Below, in pieces: positions 19,755 through 30,938 of a DNA stretch of 64,000 nucleotides; the first letter of the stretch is position 1; each line of letters starts with the position of its first letter. The translations under genes and the position numbers were made by a program. The stretch is from Aurelia coerulea (taxonomy: Eukaryota; Cnidaria; Scyphozoa; Semaeostomeae; Ulmaridae), in NCBI GenBank assembly GCA_039566865.1, contig CM076947.1:24553501-24617500 (forward strand). Reading direction: 5' to 3'. The notes beneath the pieces were generated by a model. That model made no database searches. It had not been told where the DNA came from and worked only from the letters and a program-made list of their open reading frames with translations.

Positions 19755-22700
19755 TTAACACTTACACCAATCTGAAATTTTCGAAGTTACTTTTGACATT
19801 GTATTGTAAACCAACTGCAGTAGCCTCGTTACGATGACGAGAATCACAGCCAGTACAGCAAGGCACGGAAATGAAAACTGCATCCCAAGCACGATGACAC
19901 GTAACGTTGAAAGTATTGCAGGCAATGGTCCCTCTATTGCGATGCCCTGAACATATGTATAGGCGTAGAGAGAATTCAGCAGGCCATTAACGAAGAGAAA
20001 GAAGAAACATATACAGTTTAGCATGTTTAGAAATGTATTATGAAAGGGCCTAATCATCATATTGAGGCTGGCCAAAAGGAAAATGGCGCTGAGCAACGAG
20101 AGGGATTTCATCACTGGATTGACTAAAAATGTGTGTAATGTCAGTAGAAGTAGCCTTTGAAAGATAAGCACCGGTTCCCACGGCAGTTTTGACGACTTAT
20201 TCCCCATACGGCGGAATGATCCTTGGAGAATGTGCAATAATCTTTCTCTTAACGGATCTTGGTCCGGCTCCGGAATTGATGTATTGTGAAGCAGTGGTTC
20301 CACGACTGCATGAAAGTTGTGATAAACATGGTTTAGCTCTTGCCCGGATGCTTCTCCTGGGTTTATGTTTTCTTGCGCTTTCGAGCCACTCTCCTCCGTA
20401 GAAGAAGGAAGAGCATGTGCTGAGGAATTTTCTTTGGAGCCTCGTATCAGTGAATAGATAATAAAGGGCAGTGGAAGGAACATTGCAGCGTAAAATCTCC
20501 ATACAGATAATGAACTATCTTTCAATGATTTCGATGCTGTGTGAAGCGAGCACATAAAAGGTATCAGCCAGCAAATGGCGAACAACAACAAAGCATACTG
20601 CCATGATTGAAAGCAAGAAACATTGCCATCGACATAAAGGATCTGTTTCCCATCAGCTAGCGAAACGCAAGTTAGCAGTTGGAAACTGTGAGATGTTAAC
20701 GTTGAATACCCGAGCAGTATGACTTGCAAACTCCCAGCGAGTACTGAAGACTTGAAGTTATGTATTGCATCTAAAATGGACCTTCTCCGTGTTGCCTTCG
20801 TTAACATGTGTGCTACTATGTACATTATTACTGCTGAAGATAGCATAAGCAGAGGGAATGATGCTTTCAGAAGGATCTTAATCACTGTGTTGAAGTTCGT
20901 CATGGGGCTGCCAAAGTTGAATCCTGTGATAGAACTCGGCTCAAAATTGAAGAAGCTTCGTAGGATTGACTTTGCAATAGCAATAGGTTCAAACTGAGCT
21001 TCTGAGTCATATACCAAGAGCAGAGTGTTCATTTGGTAGTAAAAGAAAAGGATCTTGATTATGCCTACCGTTGTAGAGTTTCTAATTGGTTGTTTTGCAG
21101 TGTAAGTCCCACTCTGTGTTGCTTCATCTTCCTCGGGCCTAATCAACGTCTCGCTGCATGTTGTTGTGTTACTTTCAGTTTCAGCCTGGCCGTTTTCCCC
21201 GATATCATCCTGATCACAATTTGGTTCATCGTCAGGCTCAGCGTTTTCAGCGCCCCCACTGACTTTCTGTTTGAATTTCGTAAATCTCGATGTTAGATTC
21301 CTTACTGCACTTCCAGCAACCAAACGAAGAGTCAGGCCACATATTTCCTGCATGTAAGCAATTAGCAGAAACAACACAAACGCGGCTAATAGAAAATAGA
21401 TCCAAAAATGTCCGGTACTGTTGTGTTTCTTCTCGACACAATAGTTTCCAAAAAAACTAGGGTAACGGCCAGCAACGCACTTTCCACAAAGCTCGCCAGT
21501 TCGATGTTTATTACAAGAATTTATTTTCACACAATCTGCAGGCTTTTGGCAACAATAACCAGGCGGGCAAGCAATCATACGAACCATACCTTCAGACACA
21601 TATCCCCAAAAATTTTTCTTGGGCATAATTAAAGTGTCACACCGGGCGCCAAATGGACACGTTTGACATTTTGCATGACGTATCTCTTGGTTTTTGGAGC
21701 TGAGATTCGCAATCTTTGCATAAGAAAGCTTGTCTGTATATGTCTTATCTGGGCATGCTTTGCATTCAACTGCCAAAGTGCTTCTATCACCTGTTGGGAC
21801 GTACTTTCTATTACCCCTTTTAAAATCGTCCTCAATCATCCTGTCATCCGTTTGGAAATGATCCTCATTCTCCTTACCGCCCGTTTGAAAATCATAACGG
21901 ATGTTTGAACCGAGGGGACACTGGAAATATGTTTCGTGCCAATGATGCTCCATTTTGTTAGCATCAGCAAAGAATGTTGTCGTTGATTTCCAGACGGCAC
22001 CAGTAGATCGAAACTTATTCCCTCCAAAAGACAGTTGATCACTTTTCGAGTACCAAATTGACCCTGGAGTCAATTTACGATCATGTGCAGAACTTTCAAA
22101 TATCGAATCCTTCAAATATATTTTACGACAGTCGATTGCACAGACAGCATCACCAAAGCACGATGCTCTGTTATTTCGAAAAGTAACATTGAAGAAACTG
22201 GTGGTTGATTTTCTGGAACCACCATGCACCAGTACAGCTCCTCCATTTCCATTCAAGTCATCTCCTCCGCAAATGGTGTGCTCAACTGCGCGGTTTCTCT
22301 CAAATATACTATGCTTTATCCACCGTTTGTTTGTTGTGTCCAGTGCGATAGCTCCGAGGCGTCCTGTATTTTGTACGAATTCCGATTTGTCAATAGATAC
22401 TTTCGTGAAACCAAAAGCATGCAATATGGATGGGATTGGGTATTTCGTATCTAGCGTGCGATTTTGAAACGAGCTTCTTTTTATGGAAACATCTACTACC
22501 AATAAATAATGTTTTCCCCTTAATTTTGGCTCCCCGTGGACTGAAATTAGAGTGTGTTTATGGATGGTCTCTCTGTTAGAAATAAAGTTACAATTTAAGA
22601 TTTCAAAGTTTACGTAAGTGCGAAGGACTGATTGCTCCCTGGTAAGATGGCCGCCAATGATAGCAAAAGCAACATCGTAAAAATAGGACTGCTCAATTCT

Positions 22701-23321
22701 AAATATCACTTTTGATGTGTTGTGTAAAAAGCTTTCCACGTTGAAGACTCCATTTGCCGAAGACCCATGCACAATGCAATTTTTCATCTCCATAAGAAAC
22801 GCAGGGATTTTCTCTCGAATAAAGATTTGAGAGTAGCCTAGTCCACCGATAGTACTCTCAAAATTTAACTTACAGTTGTGTACAAAAAGACTCATTGAGG
22901 CTACATCAAAATGAGACTGTCTCATATTCAGTAAATGCACATTTTGGAAATTGAGATTTTCGATTGTTATTTGATAGGCTGTCTTGCACATAATTTTGCC
23001 TTCAAATGATAAAAATTCATTTCGCTTTCTGTCGCTCGTTGCGATTGTAGGCACTCCCTGAAATGAAGTGATAGTGATATTACAGGATTTCGCTTTTGCA
23101 ACTTGTATCCTTTTTGGTATCACCATAATTCCAAATCTTCCATCAATCTTGATGACGTCACTCGTTCTTGCCTGCTCCTCCACAGCATGATTAATGGTCT
23201 TGCAAGCGTTTCGTGAGTCTCCACAGTTGGGGGAATCTTTTCCATCAGGTGACACGAAGATCTCTTTGGCTTGTGAATCTGTGGTGAAAATGTGAGTCCA
23301 ACAAGTTTGAAACATCAACAT
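19755..23321 (-). CDS. Large beta-helix ectodomain, multi-pass membrane protein (1188-codon exon)
   Basis: A single open frame spans the exon. Residues about 19-450 look like a right-handed parallel beta-helix: IFVSPDGKDSPNCGDSRNAC start, then repeated short strands with Asn-rich turns (ILNCNFISNR, FRNNRASCFGDA) and many N-glycosylation sites. Residues 515-630 are cysteine-rich (CKACPDKTY, CQTCPFGARC, CPPGYCCQKPADC, GELCGKC). A helix at about 638-657 (FWIYFLLAAFVLFLLIAYM) leads into an acidic Asn/Glu-rich loop. Further membrane segments lie near 752-770, 815-840, 858-880, 908-927, 940-960, 1050-1067, 1071-1092, 1098-1122 and 1135-1170. Related multi-pass proteins with beta-helix and Cys-rich ectodomains exist in marine invertebrates and protists; their function is unknown to me. 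The first 14 residues probably are not coding (see the acceptor at 23278). Near the stop, GGT|GTAAGTG could be a donor into another exon. Confidence 0.85.
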   Translation of the reverse strand: MLMFQTCWTHIFTTDSQAKEIFVSPDGKDSPNCGDSRNACKTINHAVEEQARTSDVIKIDGRFGIMVIPKRIQVAKAKSCNITITSFQGVPTIATSDRKRNEFLSFEGKIMCKTAYQITIENLNFQNVHLLNMRQSHFDVASMSLFVHNCKLNFESTIGGLGYSQIFIREKIPAFLMEMKNCIVHGSSANGVFNVESFLHNTSKVIFRIEQSYFYDVAFAIIGGHLTREQSVLRTYVNFEILNCNFISNRETIHKHTLISVHGEPKLRGKHYLLVVDVSIKRSSFQNRTLDTKYPIPSILHAFGFTKVSIDKSEFVQNTGRLGAIALDTTNKRWIKHSIFERNRAVEHTICGGDDLNGNGGAVLVHGGSRKSTTSFFNVTFRNNRASCFGDAVCAIDCRKIYLKDSIFESSAHDRKLTPGSIWYSKSDQLSFGGNKFRSTGAVWKSTTTFFADANKMEHHWHETYFQCPLGSNIRYDFQTGGKENEDHFQTDDRMIEDDFKRGNRKYVPTGDRSTLAVECKACPDKTYTDKLSYAKIANLSSKNQEIRHAKCQTCPFGARCDTLIMPKKNFWGYVSEGMVRMIACPPGYCCQKPADCVKINSCNKHRTGELCGKCVAGRYPSFFGNYCVEKKHNSTGHFWIYFLLAAFVLFLLIAYMQEICGLTLRLVAGSAVRNLTSRFTKFKQKVSGGAENAEPDDEPNCDQDDIGENGQAETESNTTTCSETLIRPEEDEATQSGTYTAKQPIRNSTTVGIIKILFFYYQMNTLLLVYDSEAQFEPIAIAKSILRSFFNFEPSSITGFNFGSPMTNFNTVIKILLKASFPLLMLSSAVIMYIVAHMLTKATRRRSILDAIHNFKSSVLAGSLQVILLGYSTLTSHSFQLLTCVSLADGKQILYVDGNVSCFQSWQYALLLFAICWLIPFMCSLHTASKSLKDSSLSVWRFYAAMFLPLPFIIYSLIRGSKENSSAHALPSSTEESGSKAQENINPGEASGQELNHVYHNFHAVVEPLLHNTSIPEPDQDPLRERLLHILQGSFRRMGNKSSKLPWEPVLIFQRLLLLTLHTFLVNPVMKSLSLLSAIFLLASLNMMIRPFHNTFLNMLNCICFFFLFVNGLLNSLYAYTYVQGIAIEGPLPAILSTLRVIVLGMQFSFPCLAVLAVILVIVTRLLQLVYNTMSKVTSKISDWCKC
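23278..23294 (-). other. Probable splice acceptor defining the true start of the beta-helix exon
   Basis: On the minus strand CACATTTTCACCACAG precedes ATTCACAAGCC. The exon would then begin in phase 1 at Asp-Ser-Gln-Ala-Lys-Glu. The ATG at 23321 gives only a weak hydrophobic lead, whereas such a protein needs a signal peptide, so a short upstream exon is expected. I could not locate it in 23300-31000. Confidence 0.55.
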
Positions 23322-23340
23322 AATATAATCTGGTTTTGCA

Positions 23341-23697
23341 TACGGTAAAAGCTCCTATTAAGCCCCTGGGGGGGGGGCTTTTTTAATTTCGGACACTCCA
23401 GAGGGGGGCTTAAAAGAGAGGGGGCTTATTAGAGAGGGTGGGCTTACTCACAAATTCAAATGACAAAAATATATGTTTCAGTTCTTTTGCCCCTATTTTG
23501 GGAATTCAGCTTACAATTTTACGAATCAAATGCATAAATTCGACACAGTTTTATCCCAAACCATATCGAACGTAACATGCAGACGTGTTTTGACAAATGA
23601 ATGGGAAATCTTTGGTAACTCATGGAATTTGATATAAGTGGGGGGCTTAATAGAGAGGGGGATTAATAGAGAGGGGGCTAAATAGAGCTTTTACGGT
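23341..23697. repeat. AAAAGCTC...GAGCTTTT repeat with GGGGGCTTAATAGAG core
   Basis: It starts TACGGTAAAAGCTCC and ends AGAGCTTTTACGGTAA, with several GAGAGGGGGCTTA units at both ends. It is non-coding and lies just upstream of the beta-helix exon on its strand. Confidence 0.55.
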
Positions 23698-23699
23698 AA

Positions 23700-24890
23700 A
23701 TGACAGAATAAAAAGCATGAATAAGAGTCTGTTTCAAATTAGATGTCACTTGTTTACTTGATTCATTTTGCGTTATCGCAGATCTCACGTGTCATATAAT
23801 TTGGGACAGACTTTAGACTTGCTCCCAGTCAGTGTCCATATACCCTGGGTACCAGAGCCAACAAATAATAATAAAAAAATATGAAAAAAATAAAGAAGGT
23901 AAGAAAGTTGGACCCCAGACTCCTCCTTTCTTCCTTCTCTCTTCTTTTTCCAAATTTTCAATTTCCTTCTAATTTTGAGGGTTCTAATAGGTTTAGTGTA
24001 TAGTGACGCTGCCGCGGTTTTAGGAAATAGGAAGTAAATTATTCACCAAGAGTTTATTTTTATAATGATGACGCTGTGTCCGTCTATAGCAGGAACACAA
24101 TAATAACAAAAGTGGGCAAATTGTGGCTGGAAAAATGACCTTTCCATTAGACACAAAACCCGCATAGTCAAAACCATTATTTCAAACAACCTTCAAGATG
24201 AGTGTTTGAACACAATTTATTGGTAGAAGCTTATTTAATTAAACTGGAAAGAACTTAAAATTCTATAAAAGCTCTTAGTAGACCCTGGTAGACCAAATCA
24301 TACACCTTCAGGTTGAGGCATTTGGAAGATAGCATGAGCCTGAACTCATTATAACTTCTGAAATTTGAGCCCTAGAATCATGAAACTCATTAAGTTGCTC
24401 CCGGGCTTTGTTTGGCAGGGAGGCATTATCTTGCCATCCTTTTTCACGCAGATGGCCAAGAAACAGCTTCTTTGCTTCTCGTCGAGTCTATAGACTTTGT
24501 AATCAAGATGCCAAGCCGACATAATGCAGGAAACTGAAGGTAAAATTTATTTCATTAACATACCCATCCAGAAGATTGCAAGGATAAAAACAGACATCGC
24601 CGATCGTTTTCTGCCTGCCATACTTTCCAGCGATCTCCCTCTTCTGATAGTTTACTCTTTGCTGTGCGTTTTGTTACAGGTCATCTGGGACTTTCCCTTT
24701 CATGGATCAGCCAAATTGAAAGTGGGTGTGTATTGATACCATGATTTAAACAACAAGAACAAAGGATCTTTCTCGTACAATTATCAATAGAAACCGTTTC
24801 TTTTTCTTCCCGCAACAATTTCTGACAATAATGTATTATAAGAAACTGTTTGCAAGAAACAATCAGCTACCATGAGGTCTAAGGGCGGGC
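23700..24890. other. Non-coding stretch upstream of the beta-helix gene
   Basis: No exon is recognised on either strand. I looked for a minus-strand signal-peptide exon ending in phase 1 and saw none that was convincing. ATGCTTTTTATTCTG at about 23720 is followed by a GT, but its phase is wrong. Confidence 0.4.
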
Positions 24891-24891
24891 A

Positions 24892-25302
24892 AGTACTGCC
24901 CAGGGGGGTACTCCCTAACTTTAAATACGGGGGGTCCATGCCACTATTTCTTTGCTGACCCCTAAATATTAAGCCTGATGTTTTGGGGACCCCAAATATT
25001 GTTTTCTATTTCTGGGGTCCCTGAAATGTTTTTGAATGATTTCAATTTGAGCTTCTTGATCTTTCTCAGTTTTTGAATAATACCTAAACATTTATTTCAT
25101 GATTCGCAACTTCAGGGCCAAATTGCACGATTCTTCCTTTCTTCAGATTTGTGGACCCCAAATATTGAATTTTTGTCCATGTTGTAATTCACAGACCCCA
25201 AATATTGATTGAACATCAAATTTCGGGCCCCAAATATTGGCATGGACGTATTGTTGCCGTATTGAAAGTCAATGAGTACCCCCCCCCCCCCTTGGAAGTA
25301 CT
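24892..25302. mobile_element. MITE with AGTACTGCCCAGGGGGGTAC ends
   Basis: AGTACTGCCCAGGGGGGTACTC at the left pairs with GAGTACCCCCC and TTGGAAGTACTG at the right. Internally CCCCAAATATTG repeats occur in both orientations. Confidence 0.6.
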
Positions 25303-25506
25303 GTAAACTATTTGACCCCATGTTTGTCCAAAGAAATTGGAAAAAATAACCGGTTCTTTCGTCACACAATACGACTTTCCTGCCTAAAACAACCAGTTTT
25401 TGGGACAAAGGTGAAATTTTAACACCAGTTTTCCTAATCCATCAATTTGTCATAAAAATTAAGTTTCTAAACTCCTATCAAATCATAATCCGAAGTATGC
25501 TTGAAA

Positions 25507-25883
25507 GCTGGTCCCACCTTTGTCCACCAAAATCTACGGAAAAAAGGCCAGAAAATCAAACTTTTGGTTCTACCTTTGTCCGGTAAATTTCCGAAAAAGA
25601 GACCAGGATTTCAAATTTTCACCAAAGCGCTTTGTCTGGCAATCGGTTTTGGGACACTTGTACTTTCGTGGCTACAATTACCGCTTGCTTCCCAAAACAG
25701 TATTTGGTCGAAACGACCGGTTTTTGGGAAAAACATCGTCAGTGATACACCGTGTTAAAATTGTCCGCCAAATTGAAGAAAAGGAACTGCGAAAATTTAT
25801 CATCAAAAATGACCAGTTTTTGGGAAAAAGGTGGTGCAAAAGTTTTTCGTGAACTACCGGTTTTCGGACAAAGGTAGGACCAT
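25507..25883. repeat. Foldback repeat with TGGTCCCACCTTTGTCC ends
   Basis: GGTCCCACCTTTGTCC at the left pairs with GGACAAAGGTAGGACC at the right. Internal segments repeat the TTTTTGGGA theme. Overlapping open frames of 85 and 110 codons have no recognisable domain. Confidence 0.5.
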
Positions 25884-26189
25884 CATTCCTGGTGTGACAT
25901 GCCCGCGCCCTTGGTAGAACCAGTAGATAGAACTATAAGTAATTCAGTACCTCAATTCACGACTCATTCTATGTTGGATCCAGGCTCGTTAAGACTTCAA
26001 TTTCAAAGGACAACTCTTAATTTGAGACGATCGGTGACAACAGGTAGAGTTGCCTGCCTAGGCTACATTTTGTACCAGTAATAAGTCAACAAAAGACAGT
26101 GTCAATTAATATGTCAATTCACGAACATGTCAGGGTGAGCAGTTCTGCGCGCATTCTCTTAAATTTCAGCTGAAAAACTTTACAATGCA

Positions 26190-27035
26190 CAAACAAGGGC
26201 AGATTTTGTAATACAATAGCATGAGTTGCTTTTGTTGACACCTCAATTCAAAGCGATTAGCGATTGCAGACAAAGGAAATTCTCTCAACCAGCAATTCAA
26301 AACAAACAAAGCCGCAAAAGTTTCTTTGAAACCCAGGTAGCTAGCTCGCTCGTTGTGCATTCCAGAAACTGTTTTTAAGAGCAAGAGCGAATTTTGTAAA
26401 ACATAGGATACAGGGTTGATGAAGACAAAGCGATTCCAACGCCTAAAGAATAGATTTCACACCTTCAGCGCAGTCAAGCATGATGTTTTGCTCTCTCTGT
26501 TTATTTTGATTTGATTGAGTGCACTCAGAGGTGTGAAATCTATTCTTCAGGGCCGTAAATCGCTTTGTCTTCTCAGAGAGATGACTTCTTTGTCTTACGA
26601 AATTCACCCTTGTTATTTTTAAGGGCAAACATGGGCATAGATCGAAAGAAGAAAGATGCATCTGCACATCTGCCGCGGGCACTTTATTTATTTGGTTCAA
26701 AAGCCGTCTAGGAGGCGATTCAATTCTCTTATTTTTAGGGTGTTATCAAAACATTTACTGCTCAGCTTCTGGGCCAAAGAAATAAAATGCCCGCGGCAGA
26801 TGTGTAGATATATCCTCCTTCTTTCGATCTATGCTCATATGTTTGCCCTTAAAAATAATTTCTGGAATGCACAGCGAGCGAGCTAGCTACCTGGGTTTCA
26901 GAGAAACTTTTGCGGCTTTGTTTGTTTTGAATTACTGGTTGAGAGAATTTCCTTTGTCTGTGATCGCTAATCGCTTTGAATTGAGGTGTCAACAAAAGCA
27001 ACTCGTGTTATTGTATTACAAAATCTGCCCTTGTT
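26190..27035. mobile_element. hAT-like foldback element, copy 4, with nested insertion
   Basis: It is flanked by a perfect 8-bp duplication ACAATGCA (26182-26189, 27036-27043). The right end is AAATCTGCCCTTGTT. A foreign palindromic segment at about 26386-26610 (TAGATTTCACACCT against AGGTGTGAAATCTA) interrupts the left arm. Confidence 0.8.
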
Positions 27036-27163
27036 ACAATGCATATGAACTCGAATTTGTAGCTACTAAATTCGTTTTTTACAAGTTACTCGTCAACTTT
27101 TGGGCAACTTTTAGTTTTTGGGAAACCTGGGGATGTTGGCAACTTTTTGCAATATTGAGAAGC

Positions 27164-29217
27164 CAGGGGCGCACATTAGGGGGGTGTGGGGGGGGGGGGG
27201 GTGAGACACCCCCCCCCCAATAATTTCTGAGTCGGTCCAAAAATTTTCTGAAAAGGGAAAAGTCGGTCCATGACAAAATCGGATGGACCAACTTCGTGGA
27301 CCGACTTCGTGGACCGACTTTTTCATGGACCGACCAACCACGACGAATCTCGAAAGGTCCACAATAGTTTGAATCAAAGTTGGTCCGATTTTAAATGTTA
27401 TGATCAATGACCAATGACGACATTTAGAATATTCACAAGAAGTGCTTGACAATAACTGGGAGAGTCGTTCTAAGCCAAAGCAGAGGATGGCATTTAAAAA
27501 AATTTCTTAGATGCATTACAAAATTGCACAGGCTTCCATTTTTAGGGGCAAGCAATCATTGGCTTGTAAAAAGTGGTCTAACACAAAATGAAAGGTGTTT
27601 GTTGTGAAAAGATTGTCCCAAAGGAACAATGCTGTTACAAATACTCAAAAACTCCAACCTGGCACTGGGGTGCCGGTGGTGGTAGTTATGTGGCGTTGGA
27701 AAACATACACTTGTGTCTGAATCCCAAAAAAGAAAGGAGACATGGGTTACAAATATTATCCATCAAAGGTGGTATACGCTTCTACCAAAAGCTAACACTG
27801 CTGACACTATGATAATAAGGGAAAACCTTCTTAGAGGACAAACACACTAAAGCAAGTCGCTTTTGCTAGGCTCGGCGGTAAAGAAGTCGTTGTTCTTAAG
27901 ATTACGCCTATACTTAAAACTCGAAGTCCGTGATGCATTCTAAGCCAAAGTAAAGGATCTTTCTTCAAAAATTTTCCGCGTTCGCTGATTTATAGCATAA
28001 ATGTCACAAACGATAAAGGTTTCCTTGTCGCTAAAGGCAAGCATGATATTGGGTGATGCATTCTAAGCCAAAGTAAGGGATCTGTCTTCAAAAATTTTCC
28101 TCGTGCGATGATTTATAGCATAATTGTCACAAAACGATCAAGGTTTCCTTGTCGCTAAAGGCAAGCATGATATTGGGAGATGCATTCTAAGCCAAAGTAA
28201 AGTATTTTTCTTCAAAAATTTTCCTCGTTCGCTGATTTATAGCAAAACTGTCACAAACGATAAAGGTTTCCTTGTCGCTAATGGCAAGCATGATATTGGG
28301 AGATGCATTCTTAGTCAAAGTAAAGGATCTTTCTTCGAAAATTTTCCTCGTGCGCTGATTTATAGCATAACTGTAACAAACGATAAAGGTTTCCTTGTCG
28401 CTAATGGCAAGCATGATATTGGGAGATGCATTCTAAGCCAAAGTAAAGGATCTGTCTTCAAAAATTTTCCTCGTGCGCTGATTTAGAGCATAATTGTCAC
28501 AAAACGATCAGTGTTTCTTTGTCGCTAAAGGCAAGCATGATATTAGGAGATGCATTCTAAGCCAAAGTAAGGGATCTGTCTTCAAAAATTTTCCTCGTGC
28601 GCTGATTTTGAGCATAATTGTCACAAAACGATCAGTGTTTCTTTGTCGCTAAAGGCAAGCATGATATTAGGAGATGCATTCTAAGCCAAAGTAAGGGATC
28701 TGTCTTCAAAAATTTTCCTCGTCCTCTGATTCATAGGATCACTGTCACAAATTGATCAAGGTTTCCTTGTCGCTAAAGGCAAGCATGATATTGGGAGATG
28801 CATTCTAAGCCAAAGTAAAGGATCCTTCTTCAAAAATTGTCCTCGTGCGATAATGTATAGCATAATTGTCACATAACGATCCAGGTTTCCTTGTCGCTAA
28901 AGGCAAGCATGATATTGGGAGATGCATTCTAAGCCAAAATAAAGGGTCTTTCTTCAAAAATTTTCCTCGTGCGATGATTTATAGCATAATTGTCACAAAC
29001 GATCAAGTTTTCCTTGTCGCTATAGGCAAGCATGATATTGGGAGATGCATTCTAAGCCAAAGTAAAGGATCCTTCTTCAAAAATTGTCCTCGTGCGCTGA
29101 TGTACTAGCATAATTGTCACAAAACGATCAAGGTTACGTTCAGTCGGTCCGAAAAAATTTAGTCGGTCCAGGGCATGTTGACACCCCCCCCAAACAAAAT
29201 TTGAATGTGCGCCCCTG
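27164..29217. mobile_element. hAT-like element containing a 123/124-bp tandem array
   Basis: The ends CAGGGGCGCACATT and AATGTGCGCCCCTG are perfect inverted repeats. The flanks TGAGAAGC (27156-27163) and GGAGAAGC (29218-29225) match at 7 of 8 bases, fitting a hAT target duplication. Both subterminal zones contain C/G runs and AGTCGGTCC motifs in opposite orientation. The right half is a tandem array. No transposase is visible. Confidence 0.75.
27932..29140 (+). repeat. Tandem array, about ten 123/124-bp units
   Basis: GATGCATTCTAAGCC starts units at 27932, 28055, 28179, 28302, 28425, 28549, 28673, 28797, 28921 and 29044, giving spacings of 123 or 124. Each unit carries TTTCCTTGTCGCTAAAGGC. 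Where spacing is 123 the frame stays open, giving a repetitive 120-codon frame at 28124-28486 (unit GKHDIGRCILSQSKG). This is an arithmetic by-product rather than a gene. Confidence 0.9.
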
Positions 29218-29567
29218 GGAGAAGCACACCATTATTGTAATTATTGGAACTGATGAAGATTTTAATCGAAACGTTTTGCGAATGACAGTTCGTGTTTTTA
29301 TATATTTTATTTTCTGTTATTTATTGATGGTACTTTTTGTTTAATACGATAATGATAATAATATTAATAACAATAGTAATAATGTATGGAAGATGTTGCT
29401 TATTTCTGGGACCAACAATATTTTATGGTCCATTATTGTTGGCTATATCTTACAACACACTGGAGTGAGAACAACACCATCAATTCACTTCAATTCGATA
29501 AGCGTAATTTGAGGGTCGTGTAGCGAGGCTACTTCTAATCTTCTAATGAACAGTTCATCGATTTATG

Positions 29568-29590
29568 TTGTTGTTGTTGTTGTTGTTGTG
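29568..29590 (+). repeat. (TTG)n microsatellite
   Basis: About eight TTG units run uninterrupted. Confidence 0.85.
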
Positions 29591-29682
29591 GCTTTTGTTA
29601 TTAGCAAAAAGCAAAACAAGATTATGCTATGCTGAAATTCAACCTCGGGATGCTGTATTAAAGATTTTGGCATCAGTTACCC

Positions 29683-29824
29683 TAGACTTGCCCCAAGTCT
29701 CTTTTGTCAACTGTAATAAGTCTACCGGAAAGTATATTACAAAACATTTATTTCGCTCTTCACTTTTCCCTTCAATTTTTGTTGACGAAATTTTTGTTGA
29801 CGAAATAGACTTGGGGCAAGTCTA
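29683..29824. mobile_element. MITE with perfect TAGACTTGCCCCAAGTCT ends
   Basis: TAGACTTGCCCCAAGTCT at the left and AGACTTGGGGCAAGTCTA at the right are exact complements. The interior holds a direct repeat TTTTTGTTGACGAAAT. Confidence 0.65.
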
Positions 29825-30504
29825 CTTTACCCCCACCCTGTGCATTATAATGTTCACAGAAAAGAATTATTTTTCCGAGGATCCCCCCCGGACGTTATTT
29901 TCATAATTGAGCCCCCCTTGCTTGTTTATTTTCTTTCAGCCAATAACAGAAGTAAATTTGTAATCAAAGTGTTTTCATAGATGAGTGCGCGCGAGTGATC
30001 CATTGATTTGATACCCATTGAGATATGAGACCGAATGGGATATTTTGACAACAAAGCGTGCAAATTTCATCATTCTTGGTAGGGACCGGTAGACGGTAAA
30101 AACCAAACTATGGAATGGTTATCAGGATCCTATTCTTTTATGTTCGTGCATATGATCAATAAACGAAGTTTTTACAGGAAACTAAGAATTTGAGCCAGTG
30201 CTGAAAGATTCTTAAAATTATCAAGCTTTCAGTACTCAGAGTTTCTTGAGAGTTTGTCAAGGTGACAAACTCAAACGATCGCCATGTTCACTAAACTGCT
30301 CCCGTGTGAACATTCCAAACAAAGTCTTTTCTTTCCCCCTGATTTTTTATGAGCGTTATATTTTCCTAGTGGGGGAGTTTCTTGATATTTTGGTGACCTA
30401 AGAGTTGAGTTTTTTTCAAACAGTCAATTTAGGAAACAATACGCGTAGAACAGTCATAGAAACTGCAAAGAATTTTGCACCTAAAAAGAGCAGATTTTCA
30501 TTTT

Positions 30505-30884
30505 GCTTGATACACGTATTTTTTTTTATAAGAAACTGCCTATAAGAAACTCGACTCTCAGATCGCCAAAAAATCAAGAAACTCCAGTACTGGGAGAATG
30601 TAAGTTAAGAAACTATTTACTTCGATAAAGGACATCCTTGACATATTTTTACTGTACCTTCACTCGTTTCCAGTATCCTATTACTCGTAAGGTACTTGAG
30701 TAATGTGTAAACATTGGAAAGGCTTAAAAACATAGTTTTGAAATGTTTACGAGGTCACACATGAAGATCGTTATGGAACCTCTAAGAAACTCGTAAGAAA
30801 TTCTGAGTACTCAAAATCTGATAATTTTAAGAAACTTTCAGTACTGGACCAAATTCTTAGTTTCTTATAAAAAAATACGTGTAT
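30505..30884. mobile_element. Foldback MITE, ATACACGTATTTTTTT ends
   Basis: ATACACGTATTTTTTTTTATAAG pairs with CTTATAAAAAAATACGTGTAT. The interior carries AGAAACTC and CAGTACTGG motifs. A sibling lies at 40985-41310. Confidence 0.65.
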
Positions 30885-30938
30885 ACTGCTACAATAAAAC
30901 ATAACATGAGATAACAAGATAAAAAGGTAGCAACTAAC

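Noticed and set aside
28124..28486. 120-codon repetitive open frame as a repeat-protein gene
   Set aside because: It is a by-product of 123-bp tandem units; 124-bp units break the frame, and there is no start context or splice evidence.
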